NCBI GenBank assembly: GCA_041685145.1
Contig: JAWLGJ010000011.1
Location: 1 to 64,000 of the forward strand
Direction: 5' to 3'
DNA from: JAWLGJ01 sp041685145
GTDB taxonomy: Bacteria > Pseudomonadota > Alphaproteobacteria > Rhodospirillales > Magnetospirillaceae
Length of the DNA stretch: 64,000 nt
The position numbers and the translations under genes are program-made. The notes below the pieces were generated by a model. That model was given only the letters and a program-made list of their open reading frames with translations, searched no databases and was not told the origin of the DNA. Shown here one piece after another: positions 9,407-19,918 of the stretch (within the stretch, counting starts at the first letter, position 1; each line of letters opens with the position of its first letter).

Positions 9407-10348
9407 TCAGCCCAGCTCGGGCGGCAGCTTGAAGGCCACCCGCTCCTCGGTGACCGTGACCGGCACCACCTCGACGGCGAAGCGTTCCCCCGCCGCCGCC
9501 AGCACCTCGTCGACCAGCACCTCGGGCGCCGAGGCCCCGGCGGTGATGCCCAGCACCCGCGCCCCGGCCATCCGGGCCCAGTCCAGCTCCGACGCCCGCT
9601 GCACCAGCCGGGCGTCGGGGCAGCCGGCGCTCCGCGCCACCTCGACCAGGCGGCGGGAATTGGACGAGTTCGGCGCCCCCAGCACCAGCAGCGCGTCGCA
9701 GCGCGGCGCGATCTCGCGCACCGCCCGCTGGCGGTTGGTGGTGGCGAAGCAGATGTCCTCCTTGCGCGGGCCGACGATGCCCGGAAAGCGCCGGCGCAGC
9801 ACCGCGACGATGCCCTCGGCCTCCTCGACCGAAAGGGTGGTCTGGGTGATGTAGGCCAGTGCCTCGGGGCTGCGGGGGCGCACCGACTCGGCCTGCTCGG
9901 CGGTCTCGACCAGCAGCACCGCCCCCGGCGGCACCTGGCCCATCGTGCCGATGACCTCGGGGTGGCCCTCGTGGCCGATCATGATGATCTGGCGGCCGTC
10001 GCGATGGTGCTGTTCGGCCTCGCGGTGCACCTTCAGCACCAGCGGGCAGGTGGCGTCGATGTGGTTCAGGCCGCGCCGCGCCGCTTCCGCCGGCACCGCC
10101 TTGGGCACGCCGTGGGCCGAGAAGATCACCGGCACGCCGTCCGGCACCTGGTCCAGCTCGTCCACGAACACCGCGCCTTGGCGTTCCAGCGCCTCGACGA
10201 CATAGCGGTTGTGGACGATCTCGTGGCGCACATAGACCGGCGCCCCGAACTTGCGCAGCGCCTCCTCGACCACCTGGATGGCGCGGTCGACCCCGGCGCA
10301 GAAGCCGCGCGGGTTGGCGAGGAGGATGGTAAGGCTCGGCTTCGTCAT
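9407..10348 (-). CDS. ispH: 4-hydroxy-3-methylbut-2-enyl diphosphate reductase
   Basis: A 313-residue IspH (LytB), the last enzyme of the MEP pathway, which reduces HMBPP to IPP and DMAPP with a 4Fe-4S cluster. The three cluster cysteines are C17 ([12 protein letters not shown]), C101 ([13 protein letters not shown]) and C200 ([12 protein letters not shown]). The conserved catalytic glutamate region [10 protein letters not shown] is present. It is the first gene of a minus-strand operon with thrB and rnhA. A 110-bp gap separates it from the divergent CDGSH gene. Confidence 0.97.
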   Translation of the reverse strand: MTKPSLTILLANPRGFCAGVDRAIQVVEEALRKFGAPVYVRHEIVHNRYVVEALERQGAVFVDELDQVPDGVPVIFSAHGVPKAVPAEAARRGLNHIDATCPLVLKVHREAEQHHRDGRQIIMIGHEGHPEVIGTMGQVPPGAVLLVETAEQAESVRPRSPEALAYITQTTLSVEEAEGIVAVLRRRFPGIVGPRKEDICFATTNRQRAVREIAPRCDALLVLGAPNSSNSRRLVEVARSAGCPDARLVQRASELDWARMAGARVLGITAGASAPEVLVDEVLAAAGERFAVEVVPVTVTEERVAFKLPPELG

Positions 10349-10380
10349 GCCCGATGCACTGGCGCGTTGTCGCTCGCGGC

Positions 10381-10409
10381 TTGTATGGCGTCCCGCGCGC
10401 GGCTACAGT
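10381..10409 (+). promoter_or_regulatory. Candidate sigma-70 promoter for the CDGSH gene
   Basis: TTGTAT (10381-10386) and TACAGT (10404-10409) are separated by 17 bp, 50 bp upstream of the CDGSH start codon. It is the best sigma-70-like pair in this 110-bp divergent gap. No experimental support. Confidence 0.35.
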
Positions 10410-10458
10410 CGCGGGGCACCCAGCAATAGCAGAATCGCCCGCACGAAGGAAGGTGACG

Positions 10459-10698
10459 ATGAGAAACGTCGTGGTCGCCCGCAAAGGCCCGTTCGAGGTG
10501 CAGTTGCAGGCCGGAAAGAGGTATTTCTGGTGCACCTGCGGCCGCAGCGCCGCCCAGCCCTTCTGCGACGGCGCCCACAAGGGCACCGGCATGACGCCGC
10601 ATGTATTCACCGCCCGCGAGGACGGCACCGCCTGGCTGTGCGGGTGCAAGCATACCGCTTCGGCCCCCTTCTGCGATGGCAACCACGATGACATCTAG
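10459..10698 (+). CDS. CDGSH iron-sulfur domain protein (tandem)
   Basis: A 79-residue protein with two CDGSH-type 2Fe-2S motifs: CTCGRSAAQPFCDGAH and CGCKHTASAPFCDGNH. Each has the three Cys and one His ligands of the family. Proteins of this kind are small redox or iron-handling proteins related to MitoNEET/Miner2, and the bacterial tandem form has no settled role. The ATG at 10459 follows AAGGAAGGTG. Upstream in-frame codons from 10354 are less likely because they lack a ribosome binding site. The downstream lipoprotein gene overlaps its end. Confidence 0.9.
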   Translation: MRNVVVARKGPFEVQLQAGKRYFWCTCGRSAAQPFCDGAHKGTGMTPHVFTAREDGTAWLCGCKHTASAPFCDGNHDDI

Positions 10699-11200
10699 CC
10701 CGCTGCGCCGCGCCGCCCCCGCCGTCCTGGCCCTGCTGGGCCTTGGCGGCTGTTCGACCTTCGAGGCCGAGCCCGTTCCCTGTCCGTCCGTCGGCTTCCT
10801 GGGCGACACCGAACGCCTGGCGCGGTATGTCGGCCCGCCCGCCGAGCCCGACAACCTCGCCCTGCGCGCCGAATTCGTCGGCTACGACGCCGAGTGCGAG
10901 GCGGTGCGGGACGGCACGCAGATGACGCTGTCCTTGTACATGGACGTCACCCGTGGTCCGGCGGCGCGCGGCGAGCAGGCCGAGTTGCCCTTCTACGTCG
11001 CCGTCCCGGCTTATTTTCCGGCGGCGCAGGCCAAGGCGATTCATACGACCGTCGTCGCCCTGCCGGCGCCGGGGGGCACGGTGCGGCACGAGGATCCGGG
11101 GGTGCGGGTGACGCTGCCCGGCCCCGAACTGCCGGAAGTCCTGATCGGCTTTCAGCTCAGCGAAGAGGAACTCCGTCTCAATCGCGGCGAGGGGGGCTGA
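10688..11200 (+). CDS. Small putative lipoprotein
   Basis: A predicted lipoprotein of 170 residues. The N-terminus MTSSPLRRAAPAVLALLGLGGC is a signal peptide with a lipobox ending LGGC, so the mature protein should be acylated at that cysteine. The rest contains GYDAECEAVRDGTQMTLSLYMDVTRGP and an extended beta-rich section, with no family I can name. ATG 10688 is chosen, overlapping the CDGSH gene by 11 nt. ATG 10676, four codons upstream, is equally possible, and neither has a clear ribosome binding site. Similar lipoproteins of unknown function are frequent in Rhodospirillales. Confidence 0.75.
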   Translation: MTSSPLRRAAPAVLALLGLGGCSTFEAEPVPCPSVGFLGDTERLARYVGPPAEPDNLALRAEFVGYDAECEAVRDGTQMTLSLYMDVTRGPAARGEQAELPFYVAVPAYFPAAQAKAIHTTVVALPAPGGTVRHEDPGVRVTLPGPELPEVLIGFQLSEEELRLNRGEGG

Positions 11201-11268
11201 GACGCTTTTTTCCGCGTGGAACGCGACGGGGTTCCGTCACCATGTCTGCCCCATGACGGAGGACGCGC

Positions 11269-12381
11269 GTGACCGGACCTGAGCCTGCGAGGCGCACGCC
11301 TCTTTACGACCTGCATCTGTCGCTGGGCGCCCGCATGGTGCCCTTCGCCGGCTGGCAGATGCCCGTGCAATACCCGGCCGGCATCATCGCCGAGCACGCC
11401 CACGCCCGCCGCCAGGCGGCGCTTTTCGATGTGTCGCACATGGGCCAGGTGGCGCTGGACGGCGCCGAGGCGGCCCAGGCGCTGGAGGCGCTGGTCCCCG
11501 GCGACATCCAGGCGCTGAAGCCGGGGCGGATGCGCTACACGCTGTTCACCGAACCCGGCGGCGGCATCCTCGACGACCTGATGGTCGCCAACGCCGGCGA
11601 CCATCTGCATCTGGTGGTCAACGCCGCCAACGCCGAGGCCGATCTGGCCCATCTGCGCGCCCATCTGCCGGCGGCGGTGGGGGTGCGGCCGCTGGCCGAC
11701 CGCGCCCTGCTCGCCCTGCAAGGGCCGCAGGCGGCGGCGGTGCTGGCGCGGCTGGCGCCCGAGGCGGCGGCCATGTCTTTCATGGCGGCGCGCGCGATGG
11801 ACGTCGGCGGCATCGCCTGCCATGTCAGCCGCTCGGGCTACACCGGCGAGGACGGCTTCGAGATTTCCGTGCCGGCCGCGGAGGCCGAGGCGCTGGCCCG
11901 GCGCCTGCTGGAGCAGCCGGAGGTGGCGCCGGCGGGGCTGGGGGCGCGCGATTCGCTGCGGCTAGAGGCGGGGTTGTGCCTCCACGGCCACGACATCGAC
12001 ACCACCACCACCCCCGTCGAGGCCGGCCTCGCCTGGGCCATCGGCCGCCGCCGCCGCGCCGAGGGCGGCTTTCCGGGCGCCGAGACCATCCTGCGCCAGC
12101 TTGCCGAGGGACCGCCGTGCCGCCGCGTCGGGCTGCGCCCCGAGGGCCGCGCCCCGGCGCGCGCCCACACGCCGATCACCGACACCGCCGGCGCCGACAT
12201 CGGCGTCGTCACCAGCGGCGGCTATGGCCCGACGGTGGAGGGGCCGGTGGCAATGGGTTATGTTGCCGCCGCGCACGGCGAGGCCGGCACCGAGGTTCGG
12301 CTGGTGGTCCGTGGGCGGCCGCTGCCGGCCCGTGTCGTCGCCTTGCCCTTCGTTCCGCACCGCTACGCCAGGGGGACATGA
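11269..12381 (+). CDS. gcvT: Glycine cleavage system T protein (aminomethyltransferase)
   Basis: A 370-residue T protein, which transfers the methylene group from the aminomethyl-lipoyl H protein to tetrahydrofolate and releases ammonia. N-terminal TPLYDLHLSLGARMVPFAGWQMPVQY and the folate region (FDVSHMGQVAL; later RDSLRLEAGLCLHGHDID) identify it. The start is GTG after GGAGGA. It is the first gene of gcvT-gcvH-gcvPA-gcvPB. The gap before it is only 68 bp and I find no glycine-riboswitch core there. Confidence 0.96.
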   Translation: MTGPEPARRTPLYDLHLSLGARMVPFAGWQMPVQYPAGIIAEHAHARRQAALFDVSHMGQVALDGAEAAQALEALVPGDIQALKPGRMRYTLFTEPGGGILDDLMVANAGDHLHLVVNAANAEADLAHLRAHLPAAVGVRPLADRALLALQGPQAAAVLARLAPEAAAMSFMAARAMDVGGIACHVSRSGYTGEDGFEISVPAAEAEALARRLLEQPEVAPAGLGARDSLRLEAGLCLHGHDIDTTTTPVEAGLAWAIGRRRRAEGGFPGAETILRQLAEGPPCRRVGLRPEGRAPARAHTPITDTAGADIGVVTSGGYGPTVEGPVAMGYVAAAHGEAGTEVRLVVRGRPLPARVVALPFVPHRYARGT

Positions 12382-12384
12382 CGC

Positions 12385-12762
12385 ATGAACGATCTTCGCT
12401 TCACCGCCGAACATGAATGGGTGCGCGTCGAGAACGGCGTCGGCACGGTGGGAATCTCCGACTACGCCCAGCAACAGCTTGGCGACGTGGTGTTCGTGGA
12501 ACTGCCGCCGGTGGGCTGCAAGCTGCCGAAGGGCGACGAGGCGGCGGTGGTCGAATCGGTCAAGGCGGCCAGCGAAATCTACGCCCCGGTCACCGGCGAG
12601 GTCATCGAGATCAACGAGGCCGTCAACGCCCAGCCGGGCCTGGTAAACGAGTCGCCCGAGGGCGAGGGCTGGTTCTTTCGGATCCGCATCGCCGACGAGG
12701 CCGAACTCGCTACCCTCATGGACGCCGACACCTATGCCGGGTACCTGAAGGATCTCGACTGA
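12385..12762 (+). CDS. gcvH: Glycine cleavage system H protein
   Basis: A 125-residue lipoyl carrier that shuttles the aminomethyl group between P, T and L proteins. The lipoylated lysine is K60 in VVESVKAASEIYAPV, the family signature. N-terminal RFTAEHEWV is typical. It starts 3 bp after gcvT and gcvPA follows with no gap, so the four genes form one transcript. The lipoamide dehydrogenase (L protein) is not in this window. Confidence 0.97.
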   Translation: MNDLRFTAEHEWVRVENGVGTVGISDYAQQQLGDVVFVELPPVGCKLPKGDEAAVVESVKAASEIYAPVTGEVIEINEAVNAQPGLVNESPEGEGWFFRIRIADEAELATLMDADTYAGYLKDLD

Positions 12763-14109
12763 ATGCGCTACCTGCCGCTCACCGGCGCCGACCGTCGCGC
12801 CATGCTGGAGCGCATCGGCGCCGCCGAGATCGACGCGCTGTTCCGCGACGTGCCGGCCGAGGTCTACGACAAGGCCGACCCCGGCCTGCCCGGCCATCAG
12901 GGCGAGATGGAGGTGGAACGCCGGCTGAAGGCGATGGCGGCGCGCAATCTGAGCGCCGACGCCGCCCCCTGCTTCCTGGGCGCCGGCGCCTATCGCCATC
13001 ACGTTCCGGCGGCCGTCGACGCCGTCATCCAGCGCGGCGAGTTCCTGACCGCCTATACCCCTTATCAGCCCGAGGTCTCGCAGGGCACCCTGCAATACCT
13101 CTATGAGTTCCAGACCCAGGTGGCGTTGATCACGGGGATGGAGGTCGCCAACGCCTCGATGTATGACGGCGCCACCGCCTGCGCCGAGGCGGCCTTGATG
13201 GCCTGCCGGGTGACGCGCCGCCGCCGGGTGGTGCTGTCGGGGGGGCTGCACCCGCATTACCGCGCCGTCACCGCCTCCTCCGCCCGCTTCCAGGACGTCG
13301 AGGTCGAGACCCTGCCGCCCGATCCCGAGGCCGCCGAAGACCTCGCCGCGTGCCTGGACGCCGACACCGCCTGCGTGGTGGTGCAGAATCCGGGGTTCTT
13401 CGGGCATCTGCGCGACCTGTCGGCGCTGGCCCGCGCCTGCGCCGACGCCGGGGCGCTGCTGGTGGTGGCGGTGGCCGAGCCGGTGTCGCTTGGCCTGGTG
13501 ACGCCGCCGGGGGCGATGGGGGCCGACATCGTCGTCGCCGAGGGCCAGCCCATCGGCAACGCGCTGAATTTCGGCGGGCCCGGCCTGGGTCTGTTCGCCA
13601 CCCGGCGGCGCTTCGTGCGCCAGATGCCGGGGCGGCTGTGCGGCGAGACCGTCGACGCCGAGGGGCGCCGTGGCTTTGTGCTGACGCTGTCGACGCGCGA
13701 GCAGCACATCCGCCGCGAGAAGGCGACCAGCAATATCTGCACCAATTCCGGGCTGTGCGCCCTGGCCTTCAGCGTCCACATGGCGCTGCTGGGCGAGGAA
13801 GGCTTCCGGCGGCTGGCGGCGCTCAACCATGCCCGCGCCGTGCGGACCGCCGAACGCCTGGAGGCGGTGGCGGGGGTGCGGGTGCTGCCCGGCGCCTTCT
13901 TCAACGAATTCGCCCTGCGCCTGCCCAAGCCGGCGACGGCGGTGGTCGAGGCGCTGGCGGCGCGCGGGGTGCTGGGCGGGGTGCCGGCGGCGCGCTTCTA
14001 TCCCGAGCGTGCGGAGTTGGCCGACGTCATGCTGGTCGCCGCCACCGAGACCGTCCGCGACGCCGACATCGACCGCCTTGCCGCCGCCCTTGCCGAGGTG
14101 ACCGCATGA
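12763..14109 (+). CDS. gcvPA: Glycine dehydrogenase (decarboxylating) subunit 1
   Basis: A 448-residue alpha subunit of the two-subunit P protein, which decarboxylates glycine. It begins [19 protein letters not shown], the usual subunit 1 start, and contains [17 protein letters not shown] and [18 protein letters not shown]. The PLP lysine is in subunit 2, as expected for the split form. The ATG directly follows the gcvH stop, and the gene end overlaps gcvPB as ATGA. Confidence 0.96.
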   Translation: MRYLPLTGADRRAMLERIGAAEIDALFRDVPAEVYDKADPGLPGHQGEMEVERRLKAMAARNLSADAAPCFLGAGAYRHHVPAAVDAVIQRGEFLTAYTPYQPEVSQGTLQYLYEFQTQVALITGMEVANASMYDGATACAEAALMACRVTRRRRVVLSGGLHPHYRAVTASSARFQDVEVETLPPDPEAAEDLAACLDADTACVVVQNPGFFGHLRDLSALARACADAGALLVVAVAEPVSLGLVTPPGAMGADIVVAEGQPIGNALNFGGPGLGLFATRRRFVRQMPGRLCGETVDAEGRRGFVLTLSTREQHIRREKATSNICTNSGLCALAFSVHMALLGEEGFRRLAALNHARAVRTAERLEAVAGVRVLPGAFFNEFALRLPKPATAVVEALAARGVLGGVPAARFYPERAELADVMLVAATETVRDADIDRLAAALAEVTA

Positions 14110-15554
14110 CCCTGGAGCAACCGCTGCTGTTCGAACAGGACACGCCGGGTCGCTGCGGCGTCGATCTGCCAGAGCCCGCGCCGGTGGCCGAGCGCCTGGG
14201 CGGGCTGCGCCGCCAGGGCCGCATCGGCCTGCCCGGCCTCTCCGAGCCCGAGGTGGTGCGCCACTACACCCGTCTGTCGCAGCAGAACTACGGCATCGAC
14301 ACGGTCTTCTACCCGCTGGGGTCGTGCACGATGAAGCACAACCCGCGCCTGGGCGAGGCGATGGCGCGGCTGCCCGGTTTCGCCGACATCCACCCCTTCC
14401 AGCCGGTGGCGACGGTGCCGGGGGCGCTGGAACTGATCGACACCCTCGCCGACTGGCTGATGCGCCTGACCGGACTGCCGGCGGTGGCGATGTCGCCGGC
14501 GGCCGGCGCCCAGGGGGAGCTGTGCGGCCTGATGGCGATTCGGGCGGCGCTGGAGCATCGCGGCGACGCCCGCAAGCGCGTGCTGGTGCCGGAGTCGGCC
14601 CACGGCACCAACCCGGCCAGCGCCGCCATGTGCGGCTATGCCGTCGATCCCGTTCCCGCCAACGAGCGCGGCCGCGTCGATCTGGCGGCGCTGAAGGCGA
14701 AGCTGGACGACGATGTCGCCGCCCTGATGCTGACCAACCCCAACACCTGCGGGCTGTTCGAGGACCAGATTCTCGACATCGCCCGGGCGGTCCACGACGC
14801 CGGGGCCTTCTTCTACTGCGACGGCGCCAATTTCAACGCCCTGGTGGGGCGGGTGCGCATGGCCGATCTGGGCATCGACTGTATGCACATCAACCTGCAC
14901 AAGACCTTCTCGACGCCCCACGGCGGCGGCGGGCCGGGGGCGGGGCCGACGGTGTTGTCGGCGGCGCTGGCGCCATTTGCGCCGTTGCCGCGGGTCGTCC
15001 GGGGCGCGGACGGGCTGCGCCTCGTCGAGCACGAGGCCGAGGCCGACGGCCATCCCTTCGGGCGCCTCAAGGGCTTCCACGGCCAGTTCGGTGTCTTCGT
15101 GCGGGCGCTGGCCTACATCCTCAGCATGGGCGCCGATGGCCTGCGGCAGGTGTCGGGGGATGCGGTGCTGAACGCCAACTATCTGATGGTGCGCCTGTCC
15201 GAGGCGATGACGCCGCCCTTCGCCGGGCCCTGTATGCACGAATGCCTATTCGACGACCGCGCCCTCAAGGACACCGGCGTCACCACCCTCGATCTCGCCA
15301 AGGCGCTGCTCGACCGCGGCTTTCATCCCATGACGATGTATTTTCCGCTGGTGGTGCATGGCGCCATGCTCATCGAGCCCACCGAGACCGAAAGCCGCGC
15401 CACCCTGGATGCGTTCGCCGACGCGGTGCTGGACCTGGTGCGCCAAGCCAAGGCCGGCGAGGCGGCGATGACCCAGGCGCCGGTGGGCACGCACCGGCGG
15501 CGGCTCGACGAGACCCGCGCCGCGCGGCAGCCGGTCCTGCGCTGGCAGGACTGA
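14106..15554 (+). CDS. gcvPB: Glycine dehydrogenase (decarboxylating) subunit 2
   Basis: A 482-residue beta subunit of the split P protein, carrying the PLP site. The PLP lysine is K266 in [33 protein letters not shown] and [17 protein letters not shown] are further signatures. The ATG at 14106 overlaps the gcvPA stop by 4 nt, giving tight coupling of the two subunits. The frame is open far upstream inside gcvPA, but that is a GC-rich artefact. The 26-bp gap to the histidine kinase gene holds no terminator that I can see. Confidence 0.96.
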   Translation: MTLEQPLLFEQDTPGRCGVDLPEPAPVAERLGGLRRQGRIGLPGLSEPEVVRHYTRLSQQNYGIDTVFYPLGSCTMKHNPRLGEAMARLPGFADIHPFQPVATVPGALELIDTLADWLMRLTGLPAVAMSPAAGAQGELCGLMAIRAALEHRGDARKRVLVPESAHGTNPASAAMCGYAVDPVPANERGRVDLAALKAKLDDDVAALMLTNPNTCGLFEDQILDIARAVHDAGAFFYCDGANFNALVGRVRMADLGIDCMHINLHKTFSTPHGGGGPGAGPTVLSAALAPFAPLPRVVRGADGLRLVEHEAEADGHPFGRLKGFHGQFGVFVRALAYILSMGADGLRQVSGDAVLNANYLMVRLSEAMTPPFAGPCMHECLFDDRALKDTGVTTLDLAKALLDRGFHPMTMYFPLVVHGAMLIEPTETESRATLDAFADAVLDLVRQAKAGEAAMTQAPVGTHRRRLDETRAARQPVLRWQD

Positions 15555-15580
15555 GCCGGGCGACAGAGCGGGGGGCGGCG

Positions 15581-17785
15581 GTGGACGCAGGGAACGACGA
15601 CATCTCGATCCGCAGCGGCGAGTTCATCGACCCGCGCCGCGAGCACGCCTATCGCCAATCGGTCCTCGACGAGCAACTCCTCCAGACCCGGTTGCTGGTC
15701 TGGGTGGTCACCGGCGGCCATGTGACGCTGTGCCTTGTCGACCTGCTCTTCGGCCTTCCCCACGCCATGCTGATCGTCTGCGGCGGCACCGTCGCGGCGG
15801 CGCTGACCGCCATCGCCGGCGAGGCGGCGCTGCGCCGCCGGCCCACGCGCGAAACGGGCGTGGCGCTGATCGTCGCCTTCGCGGTGGTGTCGCTGGTGGC
15901 CTCGTCGCTGGGAATGCTGGCGAGGCCGGGGGGCGCCGATCTGGTGCCGGCGCGGGTGGTCACCGCCCTGGCGCTGATCTACCTGTTCGTGCCCTTTTCG
16001 CTGCCCCTGCGGCACCTGCTTGCGGCGCTGGGGGCGGTGTCAAATTTCGGCTGCTGGCTGCTGCTGACCGAGGCGCGGCCGCCCGCCGCGGTGATGGTCA
16101 ACGCCGTCGTCCTCTCGACGGTGGTGGCGCTGGTGGGCTGGGTCACGGCGGCGCGGATGGAGCGTATCCGGCGCCAGAAGTTCGCGCGCACCTCGCAACT
16201 TGCGGCCGCCAACGACAAGCTGCGCCGGGAAATCGACGAACGCCGCCGCATCGAAGACGACCTGCGTGCCGCCAAGGACAAGGCGGAGGAGGCGGCGAAC
16301 GCCAAGTCGCGCTTCCTGGCCATGATGAGCCACGAGGTGCGCACGCCCATGAACGGCATCCTGGGGATGGCGGGGCTGCTGTTGGAATCGCGCCTGGAAG
16401 CCGAGGCCCGCGAGCAGGCCGAGGCGATCCGCCGCTCCGGCGAGGCGCTGTTGGCGGTGCTCGATGACATCCTCGACTTTTCCAAGCTGGAGGCCGGGCG
16501 CCTCGACATCCGCCCCGAGCCCGTCGACCTGCGCCGTCTGATCGACGATGTCGGCGCCCTGATGGCCTGCCGCGCGGAGGAGAAGGGCCTGACCCTGGCC
16601 GTCGAGGTCGGCGCGGAGGTGCCGCGATGGGTGGAGACCGACCCCGCCCGGCTGCGGCAGGTGCTGCTCAACCTGGTCAGCAACGCCGTCAAGTTCACCC
16701 ACAAGGGCGGGGTGAGGGTCACCGTCGCCCGCGCCGGGGGCGGCCGCCCCAACCTGATCGTCACCGTCACCGACACCGGCATCGGCATTTCCGAGGCGGC
16801 GCGCGGGCAGCTTTTCACCGAATTCGGCCAGGCCGACGCCTCTATCGCCCGGCGCTATGGCGGCACCGGCCTGGGCCTGGCGATCTCGAAACGGCTGGTG
16901 GAACTGATGCACGGGCGCATCGGCGTGGAGAGCCGCGAGGGCGTCGGCAGCCGCTTCTGGTTCGCGCTGCCGGTGGTGGAGCTGCCGGGGCCACCACCGG
17001 CCGACCCCCAGGCGCAGCCGATGGAGCTGCGGCCGTTGCGGGTGCTGCTGGCCGAGGACAACCTCATCAACCAGCGGGTGGCGGTGGCGCTGCTGGAGCG
17101 CCGGGGTCACGCGGTCGACATCGTCGGCGACGGCGCCCAGGCGGTGGCGGCGGTCGCGGATGGTGATTACGACGTGGTGCTGATGGACGTGCAAATGCCG
17201 GGCATGGACGGGCTGGACGCCACCCGGCGCATCCGGGCGCTGCCGGCGCCACGGGGGCTGGTGCCCATCGTCGCCATGACCGCCAACGCCCTGCGCGGCG
17301 ACGAGGAACGGTGTTTGGCGGCGGGGATGGACGCCTATGTGCCCAAGCCGCTGGACGTGGAACGGCTGGAGCACGCCCTGGCGCGATCGGTGCCGGGCGC
17401 GGCCGCCGCCCCGGCGGAGGGGGGGCAGTTGGAGGTGCTGCGCCGGACCTTCGGGGCGGCGTACCCCGAACTGGTGCAGCGCTTTTTGCTGCTGGCGCGC
17501 GAGCACGCCGCCGAACTGGCCGCGGCGGCGGAACGCGGCGACACATCGGCGGCGCACCGCCACGCGCACGCGCTGGGCTCCAGCGCCGTCCAGTTCGGGC
17601 TGACCGAGCTGGCCGCCCGGGCGGGGGAGGTCGAGACCGCCTGTCGCGGCGAGCAACGCGAGGTGTTGCCGGGGCTGGCGGAGCGCGTTGCCGCGGCGGT
17701 GGAGGCGGCGGCCGAGCGGCTGGCGGCGGAGGCGGAGGCGGCACCGGAACCGGACGCCGGCGCGGCCCCGTCGCCGGCGTCCTGA
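15581..17785 (+). CDS. Membrane hybrid histidine kinase with receiver and Hpt domains
   Basis: A 734-residue hybrid sensor kinase. Residues about 35-190 form a membrane region of roughly six helices with little periplasmic sequence. A coiled coil follows, then HisKA with phospho-accepting H251 in [12 protein letters not shown], HATPase_c ([32 protein letters not shown]), a receiver domain with D536 in [12 protein letters not shown] and K in YVPKPLD, and a C-terminal Hpt domain with H663. The Hpt motif reads [12 protein letters not shown], with Gly where the common AHxLKGS motif has Lys. The start is the GTG at 15581 after a G-rich tract. No response regulator with an output domain is adjacent, so its partner is unknown. 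Confidence 0.88.
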   Translation: MDAGNDDISIRSGEFIDPRREHAYRQSVLDEQLLQTRLLVWVVTGGHVTLCLVDLLFGLPHAMLIVCGGTVAAALTAIAGEAALRRRPTRETGVALIVAFAVVSLVASSLGMLARPGGADLVPARVVTALALIYLFVPFSLPLRHLLAALGAVSNFGCWLLLTEARPPAAVMVNAVVLSTVVALVGWVTAARMERIRRQKFARTSQLAAANDKLRREIDERRRIEDDLRAAKDKAEEAANAKSRFLAMMSHEVRTPMNGILGMAGLLLESRLEAEAREQAEAIRRSGEALLAVLDDILDFSKLEAGRLDIRPEPVDLRRLIDDVGALMACRAEEKGLTLAVEVGAEVPRWVETDPARLRQVLLNLVSNAVKFTHKGGVRVTVARAGGGRPNLIVTVTDTGIGISEAARGQLFTEFGQADASIARRYGGTGLGLAISKRLVELMHGRIGVESREGVGSRFWFALPVVELPGPPPADPQAQPMELRPLRVLLAEDNLINQRVAVALLERRGHAVDIVGDGAQAVAAVADGDYDVVLMDVQMPGMDGLDATRRIRALPAPRGLVPIVAMTANALRGDEERCLAAGMDAYVPKPLDVERLEHALARSVPGAAAAPAEGGQLEVLRRTFGAAYPELVQRFLLLAREHAAELAAAAERGDTSAAHRHAHALGSSAVQFGLTELAARAGEVETACRGEQREVLPGLAERVAAAVEAAAERLAAEAEAAPEPDAGAAPSPAS

Positions 17786-17793
17786 GCGGGACG

Positions 17794-18612
17794 ATGGAGG
17801 CGGCGTGGCTGGTGGCCTTCGCCATCGGCCTGCTGTTCGCCGGCGTGGTGGCGGGGGTGATCGCCGGCCTGCTGGGGGTGGGCGGCGGCATCGTCATCGT
17901 GCCGGTGCTGTTCCACGTCTTCACCGCCCTGGGGGTCGACGAGGCGGTGCGGATGCATCTGGCGGTGGGCACCTCGCTGGCCACCATCATCGCCACCTCG
18001 GCGGTGTCGGCGCGGGCGCACCACGCGCGCGGCGCGGTGGACACCAAATTGCTGAGGCACTGGGGGGCGGCGGTGGGCGTCGGCGTGCTGGCCGGCACCG
18101 CCTTCGGCAGCCAGACGCGCGGGGCGGTGCTGACCCTGGTCTTCGCGGCGGTGGCGCTGTTGGTGGCCGCGTATATGGCGCTGGGCCGGCAGGAGGCCGT
18201 GCTGGGCCGCCGGCTGCCGTCGCGGCCGGTGCAGGCGGCGCTGGCGGCGGTGATCGGCGCCGTCTCGGCGATGATGGGCATCGGCGGCGGCACCCTGACG
18301 GTGCCGGTGCTGGCGGCCTATGGCTATCCCCTGCGCCGGGCGGTGGGGACGGCGGCGGCCCTGGGGCTGATTATCGGGGTGCCGGGCGCGGTGGGCTTCG
18401 TGCTGGGCGGGCTGGGCGTGCCCGACCGCCCGCCGGGGTCGCTGGGCTATGTCAGCCTGCCCGGCCTGGCGCTGATCGCGCCGATGACCATGCTGGCGGC
18501 GCCGCTGGGGGCGCGGCTGGCCCACACCATGCGCGTCGGCTGGCTGCGCCTGGCCTTCGCGGGCTTTCTGCTGCTGACGTCGCTGCGGATGTTCGTCTCC
18601 GCCCTCGGCTGA
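17794..18612 (+). CDS. TauE/SafE family sulfite/organic-anion permease
   Basis: A 272-residue multi-pass membrane protein of the TauE/SafE (DUF81) family, whose members export sulfite, sulfoacetate or other organosulfur anions. Both family repeats are visible: GVIAGLLGVGGGIVIVPVL near the N-terminus and AVSAMMGIGGGTLTVPVLAAYGYPL in the second half. The substrate cannot be told from sequence. The ATG lies 9 bp after the kinase stop, so the two may be co-transcribed. The end is 8 bp from the convergent mscS gene. Confidence 0.92.
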   Translation: MEAAWLVAFAIGLLFAGVVAGVIAGLLGVGGGIVIVPVLFHVFTALGVDEAVRMHLAVGTSLATIIATSAVSARAHHARGAVDTKLLRHWGAAVGVGVLAGTAFGSQTRGAVLTLVFAAVALLVAAYMALGRQEAVLGRRLPSRPVQAALAAVIGAVSAMMGIGGGTLTVPVLAAYGYPLRRAVGTAAALGLIIGVPGAVGFVLGGLGVPDRPPGSLGYVSLPGLALIAPMTMLAAPLGARLAHTMRVGWLRLAFAGFLLLTSLRMFVSALG

Positions 18613-18619
18613 GCGCCCT

Positions 18620-19789
18620 TCAGCGCGCGCCGGCCGCCGGGGCGGGGGAGGGCGCGGGCGGCACGAAAATCTCCGGCGGCTCCGCGCCGGTGTGCTCGAC
18701 ATAGATCGAGCGGCTGGGAAAGGCGAAGGCGGTGCCGGCGGATTCGACGATCTCCTTGATGCGCAGCGCCAGCCGCTCCTTGACCGCCAGCCAGGCGAGC
18801 CAGTTGGTGGTGCGGGTGAAGCAGTAGACCAGAATGTCGATCGAGGAATCGCTGAAGCGGTCGATGCGCACGAAGGTCGCCACCTCCTCCGGCCGCGCGA
18901 AATCGGGGTCGTCGAGGATGGCGGCCTCGATGTCGTCGCGGATCTGGCGCAACTGCTCGATGCTCGTGCGGTACTCGACGCCGATATGCCAATAGATGCG
19001 CCGGTGCGTCATCGCCGAGAAATTGGTCACGGCGCTGTCCGACAGGCGCGCGTTGGGCACGAAGACCGGCGCCTTGTCGAAGCGGCGCACCATCGTCGAG
19101 CGGAACCCGATGTTCTCGACGGTGCCCTCGACCACGCCGTCGACCAGGATCCAGTCGCCCTTGTTGAACCGCTTTTCGGCGATGATGAGGATGCCGGCGA
19201 TCAGGTTCTTGAACAGGTCCTGCGCCCCAAGGGCCACCGCCACGCCCAGCAGACCGAAACCGGCGATGATGGGGCCGACGGCAATGCCCCAGATTTCCAG
19301 GATGGTCGCCCCGCCCAGCACCAGGAAGCCGACGCGGATGGCCTTCACCAGCCAGTCGACCATCGCCGAGGAGAAGACGCGCTCCAGCCGGTCCAGCAGG
19401 AAGCTCATCGGCGCGACGAGGTTGTAGAAGGCCCAGAAGATGGTGACGGCGATCAGGGACCGGGTGAGATTGCGCCCGAAGGCGCCGATCATGCCGTCGG
19501 GGTCGAGATATTCGAAGGCGAAGAACACCCCCAGCACGATGGGCACGAACCGCACCGGCGATTCCAGCGCCTGGACGACGCCGCGGTCGATGCGCGATTC
19601 CTGGCGCTCGGCCCAGCCTTGCAGGCGGGCCATCACCGTGCGGGTGAAGCCGCGTCGCAGCAGGATGAAGACCATGAAGATCGCCAGCGCGACGATCAGC
19701 CGCCCGATATCGATGCCGAAGGCGCCCTGCTGCCACACCTCGACGACGAGGTTCCAGAAGTCGGCGAGGCCCGCGCCGATCTCGCTCAT
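18620..19789 (-). CDS. MscS family mechanosensitive ion channel
   Basis: A 389-residue small-conductance mechanosensitive channel, which opens on hypo-osmotic shock. Several N-terminal helices precede the pore helix and beta domain AGFGLLGVAVALGAQDLFKNLIAGILI, followed by the MscS beta domain with FNKGDWI and VPNARLSDSAVTNFS. A Pro/Ala-rich tail closes the protein. ATG 19789 is chosen over the upstream ATG at 19822 because GAGAGGGGG lies just before it. It is convergent with the TauE gene and has its own position after the atpF terminator. Confidence 0.92.
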   Translation of the reverse strand: MSEIGAGLADFWNLVVEVWQQGAFGIDIGRLIVALAIFMVFILLRRGFTRTVMARLQGWAERQESRIDRGVVQALESPVRFVPIVLGVFFAFEYLDPDGMIGAFGRNLTRSLIAVTIFWAFYNLVAPMSFLLDRLERVFSSAMVDWLVKAIRVGFLVLGGATILEIWGIAVGPIIAGFGLLGVAVALGAQDLFKNLIAGILIIAEKRFNKGDWILVDGVVEGTVENIGFRSTMVRRFDKAPVFVPNARLSDSAVTNFSAMTHRRIYWHIGVEYRTSIEQLRQIRDDIEAAILDDPDFARPEEVATFVRIDRFSDSSIDILVYCFTRTTNWLAWLAVKERLALRIKEIVESAGTAFAFPSRSIYVEHTGAEPPEIFVPPAPSPAPAAGAR

Positions 19790-19846
19790 GGCATCCCCCT
19801 CTCGTCCGGTCTTGGCGGACATTGTAGCGAATCCCGCGCCGGCATG

Positions 19847-19873
19847 AAAAACCCCGGTCAGGCCGACCGGGGT
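19847..19873 (-). terminator. Intrinsic terminator of the FO ATP synthase operon
   Basis: A perfect 9-bp inverted repeat (19851-19859 and 19865-19873, ACCCCGGTC/GACCGGGGT) encloses a 5-nt loop. On the minus strand it is followed by five T residues. It lies 45 bp past the atpF stop and so ends the atpIBEGF transcript. Confidence 0.85.
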
Positions 19874-19918
19874 CTGATGGTTGCGTCCCGCGCTTGGCGT
19901 TCGGGGCGGGCAGTCGCC

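Noticed and set aside
11201..11268. Possible glycine riboswitch before gcvT
   Set aside because: Only 68 bp separate the genes and none of the conserved core sequence or paired stems of the glycine aptamer is present.
14324..15580. Histidine kinase gene extended back through gcvPB in an alternative frame
   Set aside because: That segment overlaps the whole of gcvPB and has no kinase or sensor motif. The GTG at 15581 starts the recognisable protein.
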